A model generated the notes under the pieces. It was not told where the DNA came from. It searched no databases and saw only the letters and a list, made by a program, of their open reading frames with translations. From Micromonospora_I sp040659735 (GTDB lineage: Bacteria; Actinomycetota; Actinomycetes; Mycobacteriales; Micromonosporaceae), in the NCBI RefSeq assembly GCF_040659735.1, contig NZ_JBFANZ010000005.1, forward strand, positions 114,967 to 178,966: a stretch of 64,000 bases of DNA, given 5' to 3'. The number at the start of each line of letters is the position of its first letter. Positions within the stretch are counted from its first letter, which is position 1. Below are positions 8,141 through 17,432 of this stretch, in pieces. Both the position numbers and the translations under genes were made by a program.

Positions 8141-8707
8141 ATGGCCGACCCTCCAGCGCCGCCGCCGCCGACCACCACCGTCGTCGTCATGGGGGTGGCC
8201 GGCGCCGGGAAGACAACCGTGGCGATGGAGTTGGTGCGTCGGCTCGGGTGGGACTACGCCGAGGGGGACGGTTTCCACCCCACGGTCAACGTGGAGAAGA
8301 TGCGTTCCGGTCGTCCGCTCGATGACGAAGACCGGTGGCCGTGGCTGCGGGCGATCGCGCGTTGGATCCACGACCACCAGGTCGCCAGGAAGAACGTGAT
8401 CGTCACCTCCTCGGCGCTCCGGCGCGCGTACCGGGACCTGCTCCGCAAGGACAACCCGTCCGTGTGGTTCGTGCATCTGAACGTCCCGCGCGACGTGCTG
8501 CGTGATCGGCTCGTCCAGCGACGCCGGCACTACATGCCCGCCTCGCTCCTCGACAGCCAGCTGGACACGCTCGAGCCGTTGCAGCCGGACGAGCCCGGGA
8601 CGGCGATCCCGGGCGACGTGCCGCCGGAGATCGTGGTCGATCACGTCCTGGAGGCGCTGGGGCGTGAGCGTCCCACCACCCTCGCCACGTCCCAGGAGGC
8701 GCCATGA
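8141..8707 (+). CDS. gntK: Gluconokinase
   Basis: A 188-residue P-loop kinase. The Walker A motif is GVAGAGKTT (about residues 18-26), followed by the conserved gluconokinase segments YAEGDGFHP and NVEKMRSGRPLDDEDRWPWL that bind gluconate, and RRRHYMPASLLDSQLDTLEPL near the C-terminus. It phosphorylates D-gluconate to 6-phosphogluconate in the cytosol, feeding the pentose phosphate pathway. It overlaps the permease gene by four bases (ATGA), giving a two-gene gluconate uptake and activation operon. No GntR regulator is adjacent. Confidence 0.93.
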   Translation: MADPPAPPPPTTTVVVMGVAGAGKTTVAMELVRRLGWDYAEGDGFHPTVNVEKMRSGRPLDDEDRWPWLRAIARWIHDHQVARKNVIVTSSALRRAYRDLLRKDNPSVWFVHLNVPRDVLRDRLVQRRRHYMPASLLDSQLDTLEPLQPDEPGTAIPGDVPPEIVVDHVLEALGRERPTTLATSQEAP

Positions 8708-10194
8708 TGCAGCTCGCCGCCGAGGCCTCGACGAGCAACACGGTTCTCGTCGTCGCCGCGCTCCTCGGCATCGCCACCGTGGTCCTGCTCATCACGTGGC
8801 TCAAGGTCCATCCGTTCCTCGCCCTCATCCTCGGATCGGCCGTGCTCGGCCTCGTCGCCGGGCTCGGGGCGGCAAAGACCGTCGACAGCTTCGCCAAGGG
8901 CGTCGGTTCGACGGTCGGCAGCGTCGGGCTGCTCATCGCGCTCGGGGCGATGATCGGCGGCCTCCTCGCGGACTCCGGCGGCGCCGACGAGATCGTCGAG
9001 ACCATCGTGGGCCGCACATCGTCCAGGGCGCTGCCCTGGGCGATGGCCGGCGCCGCGGCGCTCATCGGCATCCCGCTCTTCTTCGAGGTCGGCGTGGTGC
9101 TGCTGGTGCCGATCGTGCTGCTGGTTGCCACGCGCACCGACGTGCCGCTGCTGCGTCTGGGCATTCCCGCGCTCGCCGGTCTGTCCGTGCTCCACGGGTT
9201 CGTGCCACCGCACCCGGGGCCGTTGGTGGCGATTTCCGCCCTCAACGCAGACCTGGGGCTCACGCTCGCGCTGGGCCTGCTGCTCGCGATCCCCACGGTG
9301 ATCATCGCGGGTTCGGTGTTCGGCTCGTTCATCAGCAGGTACGTCTCCGCCCGGCCGCCGATCCTGGTCGCGCGTGGGGAGGTGGTAGAACTCGGCGCGG
9401 CGCAGGCCGAGGACGATCTCGGGAATCCGAACAGCGTCGCCACGCCGGCCAGCCGCCGCGACGCGGGCCGTGGCGGCGGTCCGGGCGTCGCTGGTGGCGG
9501 CGATGTGCCGACCGGAGACCGGCGCCGGCGGCCCGGCTTCGCGCCCACCGTGCTGACCGTGCTGCTGCCCGTGATCCTCATGCTCGCCCGGGCGGTCGGC
9601 GAACTCCTCCTCGACAAGGGCAACAACGTCCGCGACGTCCTCGACGTCCTCGGCAACCCCGTCGTGGCGCTGCTGATCGGCACGATCGTCGCGATGCTCA
9701 CCCTCGGCGCCGCGTCCGGCATGAGTCGCGGTCGGGTCTCCGACGCCGTGGGCGGGGCGCTCCCGCCGATCTCGGGCATCGTGCTGATCGTCGCGGCCGG
9801 CGGCGGTTTCAAGCAGACCCTCGTCGACGCCGGCGTCGGAAACGTGATCGCCGACGCGGCCGAGGGCGCCCACCTCTCCACCCTGGTGCTCGGCTGGCTG
9901 GTCGCGGTGGGCATCCGGCTCGCCACCGGCTCCGCGACGGTCGCCACGATCACCGCCGCGGGCATCGTCACCCCGCTCGCCGCCGCGCTGGACCGGCCCC
10001 AGGTCGCGCTGCTGGTCCTCGCGATCGGCGCCGGCTCGGTGTTCTTCTCCCACGTCAACGACGCCGGGTTCTGGCTGGTCAAGGAGTACTTCGGGATGAC
10101 CGTCGGTGAGACGATCAAAAGCTGGTCGGTGATGGAGACGATCATCTCGGTCGTCGGCCTCATCGGGGTCCTGCTGCTGAACCTGCTCCTGTGA
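8704..10194 (+). CDS. gntP: GntP-family gluconate permease
   Basis: A 496-residue membrane protein with about 12 or more hydrophobic helices. The N-terminal VHPFLALILGSAVLGLVAG, the GIPLFFEVGVVLLVPI stretch and HGFVPPHPGPLVAISAL are hallmarks of GntP gluconate:H+ symporters. A Gly/Arg-rich hydrophilic insertion (about residues 220-280) separates the two halves and is longer than I would expect. The coupling to gntK supports gluconate as substrate. A strong hairpin follows 80 bp downstream. Confidence 0.92.
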   Translation: MMQLAAEASTSNTVLVVAALLGIATVVLLITWLKVHPFLALILGSAVLGLVAGLGAAKTVDSFAKGVGSTVGSVGLLIALGAMIGGLLADSGGADEIVETIVGRTSSRALPWAMAGAAALIGIPLFFEVGVVLLVPIVLLVATRTDVPLLRLGIPALAGLSVLHGFVPPHPGPLVAISALNADLGLTLALGLLLAIPTVIIAGSVFGSFISRYVSARPPILVARGEVVELGAAQAEDDLGNPNSVATPASRRDAGRGGGPGVAGGGDVPTGDRRRRPGFAPTVLTVLLPVILMLARAVGELLLDKGNNVRDVLDVLGNPVVALLIGTIVAMLTLGAASGMSRGRVSDAVGGALPPISGIVLIVAAGGGFKQTLVDAGVGNVIADAAEGAHLSTLVLGWLVAVGIRLATGSATVATITAAGIVTPLAAALDRPQVALLVLAIGAGSVFFSHVNDAGFWLVKEYFGMTVGETIKSWSVMETIISVVGLIGVLLLNLLL

Positions 10195-10274
10195 CGGGTC
10201 GGGCGCGGCCAGCCAGCTGAGGGAGCGATCCGGTTCGGGGCGCGTGGCGGTACGTCGTCCCGCGGGACGGTGTT

Positions 10275-10310
10275 CTCAGCTGGCCCGAGCAGGTCGTCGG
10301 GCCAGCTGAG
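10275..10310. terminator. Strong bidirectional hairpin terminator
   Basis: A perfect 14-bp stem, CTCAGCTGGCCCGA (10275-10288) with TCGGGCCAGCTGAG (10297-10310), loop GCAGGTCG. It sits between the convergent gntP and GlsB-family genes. There is no U tract, as is common in actinobacteria. Confidence 0.7.
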
Positions 10311-10324
10311 CTACCGGCGGAAGG

Positions 10325-10594
10325 TCACGGCGCGCGGTGACCGCGGGCCCCCGCGACGACGGCGACACCGACGGCGGCGAAGACGACCTGCAGGGCGAGT
10401 TCGATCCAGTCGATGCCGCCGGTGTCGTCGACGCCGAGGGCCGCGGCGAGGAGGGTGCCGAGGATGGCGGCCACGACGCCGATGAGCAGCGTGAGCCAGA
10501 TCGGGATGTCCTGCTTGCCGGGTACGACGAGGCGGCCGAGGGCACCGATGAACAGACCGATGATGATGGCGGTGAAGACTCCGGTCACTTCCAC
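10325..10594 (-). CDS. GlsB/YeaQ/YmgE-family small membrane protein
   Basis: About 89 residues with three hydrophobic helices and the family pattern AIIIGLFIGALGRLVVPGKQ, then LTLLIGVVAAILGTLLAAALG, Gly-rich and typical of 'transglycosylase-associated' stress-response membrane proteins. The start is set at GTG 10594 because AGAGGAG lies just before it; the ATG 18 bases upstream has no such site. Its biochemical role is unknown; the family is often induced by stress. Confidence 0.85.
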   Translation of the reverse strand: MEVTGVFTAIIIGLFIGALGRLVVPGKQDIPIWLTLLIGVVAAILGTLLAAALGVDDTGGIDWIELALQVVFAAVGVAVVAGARGHRAP

Positions 10595-10698
10595 GTTCCT
10601 GCTCCTCTTCAACGGTGGGACGATGGCGGTCTTTCCCTGGGGCCGTGGTTGGCAGAACAGTCGATGGTGACGCGTGATCGCTTGCGCGGGTGGTGCGG

Positions 10699-11103
10699 TC
10701 AGGGGTTCGTCAGGCGGTGCGGACTATCGGTCTCGATGACATCCCGTCCAAGCGGCCAGAATGCGGCGGGGACGAGTTTGAAGTTGGCGATGCCGAAGGG
10801 GATGCCCACGACGGTGACGCATTGGGCGATGCCGGCGACGATGTGGGACAGGGCCAGCCACCACCCGGCGACGAGGACCCAGACGACGTTGGCTGCCCCG
10901 GAAGCGAGGCCGGCGGTGGGTTTGGTGATCAAGGTGCGGCCGAACGGCCACAGCGAGTACGACGCCAGGCGCAGCGCCGCGACGCCGAAGGGGATGGTGA
11001 TGACGAGGGCGAAGCAGATCAGCGCGGCAATCCCGTAGCCGATGGCCAGGACGATGCCGCTGCCGAACACGAGCCAGAGCAGATTCAGTACGAGACGTAG
11101 CAC
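10699..11103 (-). CDS. YccF-family inner membrane protein
   Basis: About 134 residues from GTG 11103 (GAAAGG just upstream). It carries two YccF repeats: LNLLWLVFGSGIVLAIGYGIAALICFALVITIPFG...LWPFG and NVVWVLVAGWWLALSHIVAGIAQCVTVVGIPFGIANFKL...FWPLG. Four hydrophobic segments are expected. Function is unknown. The longer frame reaching to 11172 adds an unconvincing polar N-terminus. Confidence 0.85.
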   Translation of the reverse strand: MLRLVLNLLWLVFGSGIVLAIGYGIAALICFALVITIPFGVAALRLASYSLWPFGRTLITKPTAGLASGAANVVWVLVAGWWLALSHIVAGIAQCVTVVGIPFGIANFKLVPAAFWPLGRDVIETDSPHRLTNP

Positions 11104-11198
11104 CCTTTCATGATGCGCGGGCGGCGCCACCGACCGATCTGGACGCGTGTCCGAGCTCCCGCCGGCGACCACGTGCCGCCGGACCCCTCGACCCTGAC

Positions 11199-11230
11199 CC
11201 GTTCCGCACCCGCGCGCGGGTGTGGAACGG
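11199..11230 (-). terminator. Terminator of the P450 fusion gene
   Basis: Near-perfect inverted repeat CCGTTCCGCACCCGC (11199-11213) and GCGGGTGTGGAACGG (11216-11230), with one G-T pairing. It lies 73 bp after the stop codon of the P450-reductase gene on the minus strand. Confidence 0.6.
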
Positions 11231-11302
11231 GAGTCGTCGACCTCGCGGTCGGCGGGTCGGGGAGCCCGGCGGGCACCCGTGACGGCATCGATCCTGGCTG
11301 GA

Positions 11303-14300
11303 TCAGGCGAACACGTCGGCGACGTACCGTCCGTGCTCGAGCTCCATTTCGGTCATCCACGCGTCGGCCTGCTCGGCGCTGGCTCCGGTCGCCTCCGAGT
11401 AGATGCGGGCGCAGGTCTCGTGGACGGCGGGGGCCATGTGACGGCCGTCGCCGCAGACGTAGAACTGCGCGCCCTCCTGGACGAGGTCGATGATGTCGGC
11501 GCGGTCCGCCCATAGCCGGTCCTGTACGTACGTGACGCCATCCACCGGCGCGGCGGAGAACGCGGGACGAACCTCGACGACGCCCTGTTCGGCCCAGGCG
11601 GCGAGCTCGTCGCGGTAGAGGTAGTCGACGTCGGGGTGGTCACAGCCGAAGAACAACAGCGTCCGCGCCGGGGTGGTGTTCTGCGCCTGGGCCTGCAGGG
11701 CGCGGTCCTGGAGGAACCCCCGGAACGGCGCGATCCCGCTGCCCGCGCAGACCATGACGATGGGGGTGGTGAGCGACTGCGGGGGATGGAAGGCCACGTT
11801 CGAGGGCCGGACCGTGACCGGCACCTTGGTGCCGGGGCGGGCGTGGGCGAGGTACGTCGACGCGGCGCCCTGGTGGGTGCCGCTGCCGGACATGGCCGGC
11901 GCGTTGAGCAGCGCCACCGTCAGCGTGCAGTGATCCTCGCTCCACCGGGGGGACGAGGAGATCGAGTACTGCCGGGGTGCCAGCGGAGCGAGCATCTGCA
12001 GGAACGACGCGAACGCGAGCTGGCACGAGGGATACCGTTCGAGCAGGTCCAGGACGGTGACGCGCCGGTCGAGCACCTCGGTGGTGTAGGCCGCGGCGTC
12101 GTCACAGAGAGCGTGCAGGGCCTGCTTGTCCGGCGGGCAGAGGGTCGCGGCGGCGAGCTGTTCGATCTGCTTGCGCGTGGCGGGCTGGGAGAGCTCGACG
12201 TAGCTGGCGATGAGTTCGCCCGCGGTGACCGGGGTGTCCGTGGGCAGGAACGTCTGGCTGCCCTCGCCGACCCTGACGACGGTCTGGGCGTCGTACGCCA
12301 GCCCGAAGCGGCTCAGCACGCGGTCGACGACGGTTGCCGGGTTCAGCGGCAGGACGGCGAGGTAGTCGCCGGCCCGGTAGCTGGCGCCCTCGGGGAGGGC
12401 GATCTCGATATGCCGCTTGGAGCGGGCGTACGGGGCGCTCATGTCGACCAGTTCCCGGTTGGCGACGATGGTGCCCATCTGCAGCCGGTTCTGCCGTAGG
12501 AGGGGGTCGCGGGTAGCGCCGACGAACTCGACGTGCAGCAGCGGTGCGGCGGCGGGAGCCTGCGCATCCTGCCCGAACTCGGTGCTGACCGGGCCCCAGA
12601 ATCCGGCGTACCAGTCCTCGAAGTCGCCGAAGAAGTCCCCGCGCGCGTTCGCCTCGCCCCGCTCGACCAGCCGCCGCGCCCCCGCACGGGCAAGATGCTG
12701 ATCGACCGCCGCGGGTACGGCCTGGTAGGTGCGCGCCCAGTCCTTGTTGCCGCATCCGAACACGGCGTAGCGCACGCCGTCGAGCGCTCCGTCGGGCAGT
12801 GCCTGCACCCAGGACAGGAACGCGCGGGCGTTGTCCGGGGCCTGCCCCTCGTAGGAGGAGGTGACGATGACGACGGCGCCGTCGGTCGGCAGGTTCGCGG
12901 CCGCGCTGTCGAGGGTGCCGAGAGTGGCGCTGTAGCCGCGCAGTCCGGCGTCGTTGGCGATTCGCTGGGCAAAGGCCTCGGACGTGCCGGCGTTGGATCC
13001 GTAGAGCACCCGGAGTGGAACGCCGTTGGCCGCGGCCGGGGCCGCCTCGGACCGCGGGGTGGTTCGATGGGTGACGGGGCCGCTGACGATGTCGGTGTCG
13101 CGGCGACGGGCATGGATGAACAGGCCTTCGGGCTTGATCGTCAGCGTCTGCTTGATCTTCAGCTCGTAGTGCGGGTCGGCCGCGGAGAGGTCGAAGCGCT
13201 GCAGCAGCATCGCCAGGAAGAGCGTGGCCTCCTGCAGGGCGAATCCGCGGCCGATGCAGGAGCGCTGACCGTTGCCGAACGGCTTCCACGCGTTGGGCGG
13301 CAACTGCTGCGCCCGGTCGAACGCGAAACGGTCCGGATCGAAGGCCTCCGCGTCGGGACCCCACGCGGCCGGGTCCCGATGCAGCGTCGGTGTGAGCACC
13401 ACCAGGATCTGTCCCCGGCGCACCCGGTAGCGCCCGCCCAGCGTGGTCTCGTCCTCGTGCGGTTGCACGGCGAACGCCGGGGCTGTGGGCCACAGCCGCA
13501 ACGTCTCCTTCAGGATCTGATCGAGGTAGGTGAGCCGGGCGAGGTGTTCGAATCGCGGCGCATGGTCGCCCAGCACCTGCTCCACGTGCTCGCGGGCGCG
13601 GGCGAGAATCTCCGGGTGGCGCAGCAGCTCGTAGAGCGCGAATGTGAGCATCCCACTGGTGGTCTCGTGGCCCGCGATCAGGAACGTGACCAGTTGGTAG
13701 CGCACATTCTCGTCGGACAGGTGCTCACCGGTGCGCGGGTCGGTGGCGGTGAGCATCGTGTCGAGGATGTCCTGCTGCCCCGCGGGCAGGGGATGGCGCC
13801 GCCGCTCGTTGATGAGATGGTCGGCGACCTCATGCATCAGGCGCTTGTCTTCCTCGTACTGGTGCCGGGCGCGCAGCATCAGCCGGTTCTGTAGCGGCAG
13901 CCGTCTGGTCCGGTCGCCGGACTCAACGAGGGATCGCACCATGGCGCCGACGAAGGGATGCAGGTGATCCGAGTAGAGGCTGTTGAACCGGTAGCTGAAC
14001 GAACACAGCGCGATGGTGTCCAGCGTCAGTCGCGTCGTGCTGTCTCCGACGTCGATGCGCTGGCCGGGGCCCTGGCGTTCCCACTTCAGCAGGAGTTGGT
14101 CGGCGATGTCCACCATGCCGTCGAACATCCCTTGTAGCGCCGCCGGTCCGAATGCGGGCATCAGGATGCGGTGCGCCGCGCCCCAGTTCGGTTCGGATGT
14201 CTCGGCGGTGAACAGGCCGTCCCCGGCGAAGTCACGCACCTGTCGTAGCGGTGCGCTCAGCATTTTGTCGAACCGGCTCTCGTCGCAGAGCTCATCGACC

Positions 14301-14476
14301 AGTTCCTGCGAACTGATTACGATCATGTCCCTGCCGGGCATCTGCAGCCGATAGATCGGCCCGTACTCCCCGGCCAGCTCCACCAGCCCCAGGACGCCCT
14401 TCTCCGAGTCGAGGTCGGGCAGGTTCCCCACCAGCGGTGTCGGCTTCGGCTGGGGAATGCGCAGAGACGTGCTCAT
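11303..14476 (-). CDS. Self-sufficient cytochrome P450/NADPH-P450 reductase fusion (CYP102 type)
   Basis: A 1057-residue fusion with the P450BM3 layout. Residues 1-460 are a P450: I-helix AGHETTSG, K-helix ETLR, and the heme loop FGNGQRSCIGRG with the cysteine thiolate near residue 408. Residues about 487-630 are an FMN flavodoxin domain (LYGSNAGTSEAFA). Residues about 660-1057 are the FAD/NADPH reductase (RQYSISSSPRW for FAD, CAGSGIAPFRGFLQDR for NADPH). Family members hydroxylate fatty acids or related lipids in the cytosol using NADPH and O2 without partner proteins. A strong AGGAGG precedes the ATG. No adjacent TetR-type regulator is seen. The preferred substrate is unknown. Confidence 0.95.
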   Translation of the reverse strand: MSTSLRIPQPKPTPLVGNLPDLDSEKGVLGLVELAGEYGPIYRLQMPGRDMIVISSQELVDELCDESRFDKMLSAPLRQVRDFAGDGLFTAETSEPNWGAAHRILMPAFGPAALQGMFDGMVDIADQLLLKWERQGPGQRIDVGDSTTRLTLDTIALCSFSYRFNSLYSDHLHPFVGAMVRSLVESGDRTRRLPLQNRLMLRARHQYEEDKRLMHEVADHLINERRRHPLPAGQQDILDTMLTATDPRTGEHLSDENVRYQLVTFLIAGHETTSGMLTFALYELLRHPEILARAREHVEQVLGDHAPRFEHLARLTYLDQILKETLRLWPTAPAFAVQPHEDETTLGGRYRVRRGQILVVLTPTLHRDPAAWGPDAEAFDPDRFAFDRAQQLPPNAWKPFGNGQRSCIGRGFALQEATLFLAMLLQRFDLSAADPHYELKIKQTLTIKPEGLFIHARRRDTDIVSGPVTHRTTPRSEAAPAAANGVPLRVLYGSNAGTSEAFAQRIANDAGLRGYSATLGTLDSAAANLPTDGAVVIVTSSYEGQAPDNARAFLSWVQALPDGALDGVRYAVFGCGNKDWARTYQAVPAAVDQHLARAGARRLVERGEANARGDFFGDFEDWYAGFWGPVSTEFGQDAQAPAAAPLLHVEFVGATRDPLLRQNRLQMGTIVANRELVDMSAPYARSKRHIEIALPEGASYRAGDYLAVLPLNPATVVDRVLSRFGLAYDAQTVVRVGEGSQTFLPTDTPVTAGELIASYVELSQPATRKQIEQLAAATLCPPDKQALHALCDDAAAYTTEVLDRRVTVLDLLERYPSCQLAFASFLQMLAPLAPRQYSISSSPRWSEDHCTLTVALLNAPAMSGSGTHQGAASTYLAHARPGTKVPVTVRPSNVAFHPPQSLTTPIVMVCAGSGIAPFRGFLQDRALQAQAQNTTPARTLLFFGCDHPDVDYLYRDELAAWAEQGVVEVRPAFSAAPVDGVTYVQDRLWADRADIIDLVQEGAQFYVCGDGRHMAPAVHETCARIYSEATGASAEQADAWMTEMELEHGRYVADVFA

Positions 14477-15268
14477 GGTCCTCCTGAAAACGGACGGCGG
14501 GGTTTGCCCGGGGCGTCGACACCGGGTTCACACCGAGACGCGCTGGAGGCTATTGGATCAAGGGGCCGGTGTCGTCGGCGGGGCTGAGACAGGCCATCGC
14601 CGAGCTCGCGTCGTCAGTGCTTCCGGGCGGCTGCACGCGAAGTGGAAGGACACGGTGTCGACCCGCCATCGCGGGTGGCCGCCACTGGCGGCGGATCGCG
14701 GATGCGCAGGTGGGCGCGCAGGTCCGCGTCGGCCGACGGATCGGTCCGGCGGCGGGAGGTCCATGTCGGTGACGGTGGCCGGGTACGGCGGTGTGGCGCG
14801 GACGCGGGCGGACAACTGGTGTCGTCAGTGCCACACGTGTGTCCACAGTGGTGACAATCACGTCGGCGGGCGCGCGGCCGGTGGCGACCTGGGGCTCTCG
14901 GTGGGAGGCCCGTGCGGGAACGTCCACGACAGCCGGGCGCGGTTGCGCATGCTCGAGCCCGTCCCGGCGATCCGCGCCCGGGCTCGTCCCGACACGGCGC
15001 CAGCGCCAGCGCCAGCGCCAGCGAAGGATGCAACTGCATCGATCAAGTTAACCGGAGGTTGCTGAGGGTACAGGGATATCGCTGGCAGGTGCCCAAGCCG
15101 GGGGTGGCGCGACCAGTCGCGCGGTTGGTCGCACACCCCGTAGCGGGGAACGTGGTGGACGAACCTGACAGCCGGGACAATCGGCCCGCGACAGGTGAAA
15201 AGTTCTTGCGACGACGTCTTGACGTTCAGCTCGGCGCCCATACCGCATCGAGTTCGAAAGGTCCTTAT
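14477..15268. other. Divergent intergenic region P450/gamma-glutamyltransferase
   Basis: Nearly 800 bp with no gene I can support; the frames here have low-complexity Arg/Pro-rich translations. It must contain the divergent promoters. A possible promoter for the downstream gene is TTGACG (15219-15224), 16 bp, TACCGC (15241-15246). A four-copy GCGCCA tandem repeat occupies 14997-15020. The stretch 15060-15180 is rich in short inverted repeats, but I could not match it to a known riboswitch. Confidence 0.5.
14997..15020. repeat. GCGCCA tandem repeat, four copies
   Basis: Four perfect copies of a hexamer upstream of the PGA cluster. Prone to slippage, but too short and non-coding to assign a role. 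Confidence 0.6.
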
Positions 15269-17152
15269 ATGTCTGCACGCAAGCTGCGCTACTTCATCCC
15301 GACGCTGGTGGCGACACTGGGTCTGGCAGCCGTTGTGATAGGACCCAGTGGCGCGGACACGGTGTCTTCGCGTGCCGATGGCTGCAAGAATCCGAAAGGA
15401 CGACCAGCAGCAGATGCGACCGGCAAGAAATTCATGGTCGCGGCCGCGAATCCTCTCGCGGTCGAGGCTGGTTGTTCGGTTCTTGCCAAGGGTGGCAGCG
15501 CGGTGGATGCGGCAGTAGCCGTTCAGGCCGTCCTCACGGTTGTCGAGCCACATGCCTCCGGGCTGGCTGGCGGCACGCTCATCACCTACTGGGATGCCGA
15601 TAAACGGACCGTCCGGTTCTTCGACGGTCTTGCCAGGGCTCCGAAGAGCGTGGCCCGAAACCTCAAAACCCCCACCGATCAGGAGCGCAAGGATTTCGGG
15701 GTCAATCGCTTCCCGGGCGCGGTCTCCGCAACCGGACGGGCCTTCGGTGTTCCGGGGACCGTCCGCGTGCTCTCGGATGTGCATGAGTTGTACGGCGCCC
15801 TCCGGTGGGATCAGCTCTTCGACGACGCCATCGGGCTGGCCGCGGGTGGCTTCCCGATGCCCCCGAACCTGCACGCCGGGCTCGGGGAGCGCGTCGACGG
15901 GTCGAAGCGCTGCGACTACGCGGACCTGCGTGTGCGTTACTGCCACGGTGACACGCCGAAGCCGGTGGGGGCGACGCTGTACAACGATGAGGTCGCGGAG
16001 GTGCTGCGGGAGATCCGGCAGGGGGGCGCGGACGCGTTCTACGATCCGAACGGCAAGATCGCTCCGGCGATCGTGGAACGTGCGGGCAGGGGCCCGTTCA
16101 AGCTCGTCGGGGACAAACAGGGCCCTGCGGTGATACCCAGTCTCATGACCGTGGACGACTTCGCCGACTACCGTGCGGTGGAGCGCGACCGGGTGTGCGG
16201 TGATGTTTTCAGGGTGGTCGTCTGCAGTTCCGCGCCGCCGGCGTTCGGAGGAGTGACCGTCCTGGAAATGCTCGGGATGCTCGACCGCGGCGAGGTGCAG
16301 ACGACGGACCCCGGTTCGGCGAAGCGCACGCACCTCTCGCTCGAGGCCAGTCGTCTGGCGAACTTCGACCGCCGCGCCTACATCGGCGACCCGGATTACC
16401 GAAAGGTGCCCGTCGCCGGGCTGCTCAACAGCGGCTATCTCGACAAGCGCTTCTCGCTCTTCTCCGGTACCCGGGCGATCCATCCGGTTCGGCCCGGGAA
16501 ACCTGCGGGAGCTGCCGCTCCCGCGGCCGCTCCCAGCGCTGACGCCAGTACCCAGGACGGCGGCAATCCAACGAGCAACATGAGCATCGTCGATGCCGAC
16601 GGAAACGCCGTGTCCATGACGACGACCATCAACAGTCACTTCGGGTCGCACCTCGAGGCACGGGGGATGATTCTCAACGACGCGCAGAACAACTTCACGG
16701 ACACCTCGTCGATCTCACCCGGCAAGGGGGTGAACGTGATGGAGCCGCGCAAACGACCCGCGGCGGCGATGGCGCCGACCGTCGTGCTCGACCGCGAGGC
16801 GAAGAAACTGAAGCTCGTGGTGGGCGCTGCCGGCGGCGGGCACATCCCTGACTATGTGACCCAAACGCTGGTCGGCGTGATCGTTGACGACATGGGGCCG
16901 GCCGAGGCGATCGCTCAGGGCCATTACAGCGGGCAGGAGATCACCGGTAACTGCCAAGGGGTAATTGGAGTGCCCTCCGAGCTCGAAACACAGAAGCCGG
17001 TCGCAGGAAACCTCGCCAAACTCAAGGCGCGCGGCCATCCTTGTGCCCGGGTCGTACCACTCAACAGCGGTATCACCGCGATCGAGGTTCGAGGGAATCG
17101 GCTTATCGGCGCGGCGGACCCGCGCAGGGATGGGACCGCGCTCGGGCGCTGA
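15269..17152 (+). CDS. Secreted gamma-glutamyltransferase, probable PgsD/CapD role
   Basis: 627 residues from ATG 15269 (GAAAGG 7 bases before). An export signal or membrane anchor (LRYFIPTLVATLGLAAVVIG) leads into a gamma-glutamyltranspeptidase fold. The large-subunit start MVAAANPLAVEAGCSVLAKGGSAVDAAVA is typical. The autocleavage site is at Thr435 (PTSNMSIVDADGNAVSMTTTIN), which would become the N-terminal nucleophile of the small subunit. Compared with glutathione-type enzymes as I remember them, the Ser-Ser pair is Ala-Ala (KRPAAAMAPTVV) and the NNQMDDF loop reads NDAQNNF. With pgsB and pgsC downstream, it probably cleaves or anchors exported poly-gamma-glutamate, as CapD does. A plain secreted GGT is the alternative. 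Confidence 0.85.
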   Translation: MSARKLRYFIPTLVATLGLAAVVIGPSGADTVSSRADGCKNPKGRPAADATGKKFMVAAANPLAVEAGCSVLAKGGSAVDAAVAVQAVLTVVEPHASGLAGGTLITYWDADKRTVRFFDGLARAPKSVARNLKTPTDQERKDFGVNRFPGAVSATGRAFGVPGTVRVLSDVHELYGALRWDQLFDDAIGLAAGGFPMPPNLHAGLGERVDGSKRCDYADLRVRYCHGDTPKPVGATLYNDEVAEVLREIRQGGADAFYDPNGKIAPAIVERAGRGPFKLVGDKQGPAVIPSLMTVDDFADYRAVERDRVCGDVFRVVVCSSAPPAFGGVTVLEMLGMLDRGEVQTTDPGSAKRTHLSLEASRLANFDRRAYIGDPDYRKVPVAGLLNSGYLDKRFSLFSGTRAIHPVRPGKPAGAAAPAAAPSADASTQDGGNPTSNMSIVDADGNAVSMTTTINSHFGSHLEARGMILNDAQNNFTDTSSISPGKGVNVMEPRKRPAAAMAPTVVLDREAKKLKLVVGAAGGGHIPDYVTQTLVGVIVDDMGPAEAIAQGHYSGQEITGNCQGVIGVPSELETQKPVAGNLAKLKARGHPCARVVPLNSGITAIEVRGNRLIGAADPRRDGTALGR

Positions 17153-17432
17153 CGCGCGGGACACGATTAGCCGGTCGCATCGCAGGCTTTCCTGCGCCGC
17201 GGCCGGCTACGGCCGTGGTGTCACCGCCGGCTCGGCAACAACGACCACGAATCAGAACCGCGGCGGCCGCGCAGTCCTGGCTCGGGCAGGGCGCGTTCAC
17301 GAAGCTCGTCGGGGTACGTCTTCTATGCAGGCATCGCGTTCCAGCTTCCCGCGATGCGCGTCTCACCCCGGCGAGTCCGATCACCGAGCCGGACGGTGCA
17401 ACTTCCGATGTTCGTTGGAAGGGAAGGTCGCC

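Noticed and set aside
8403..10163. Long minus-strand frames over gntP
   Set aside because: Ser/Arg/Pro-rich translation with no motif; the plus strand encodes an obvious GntP permease.
14997..15020. GCGCCA repeats as a CRISPR-like or phase-variation array
   Set aside because: Only four 6-bp units, no spacers, non-coding.
15060..15200. Possible structured riboswitch before the gamma-glutamyltransferase gene
   Set aside because: Several inverted repeats, but no match to a known aptamer core; GC-rich DNA gives such repeats by chance.
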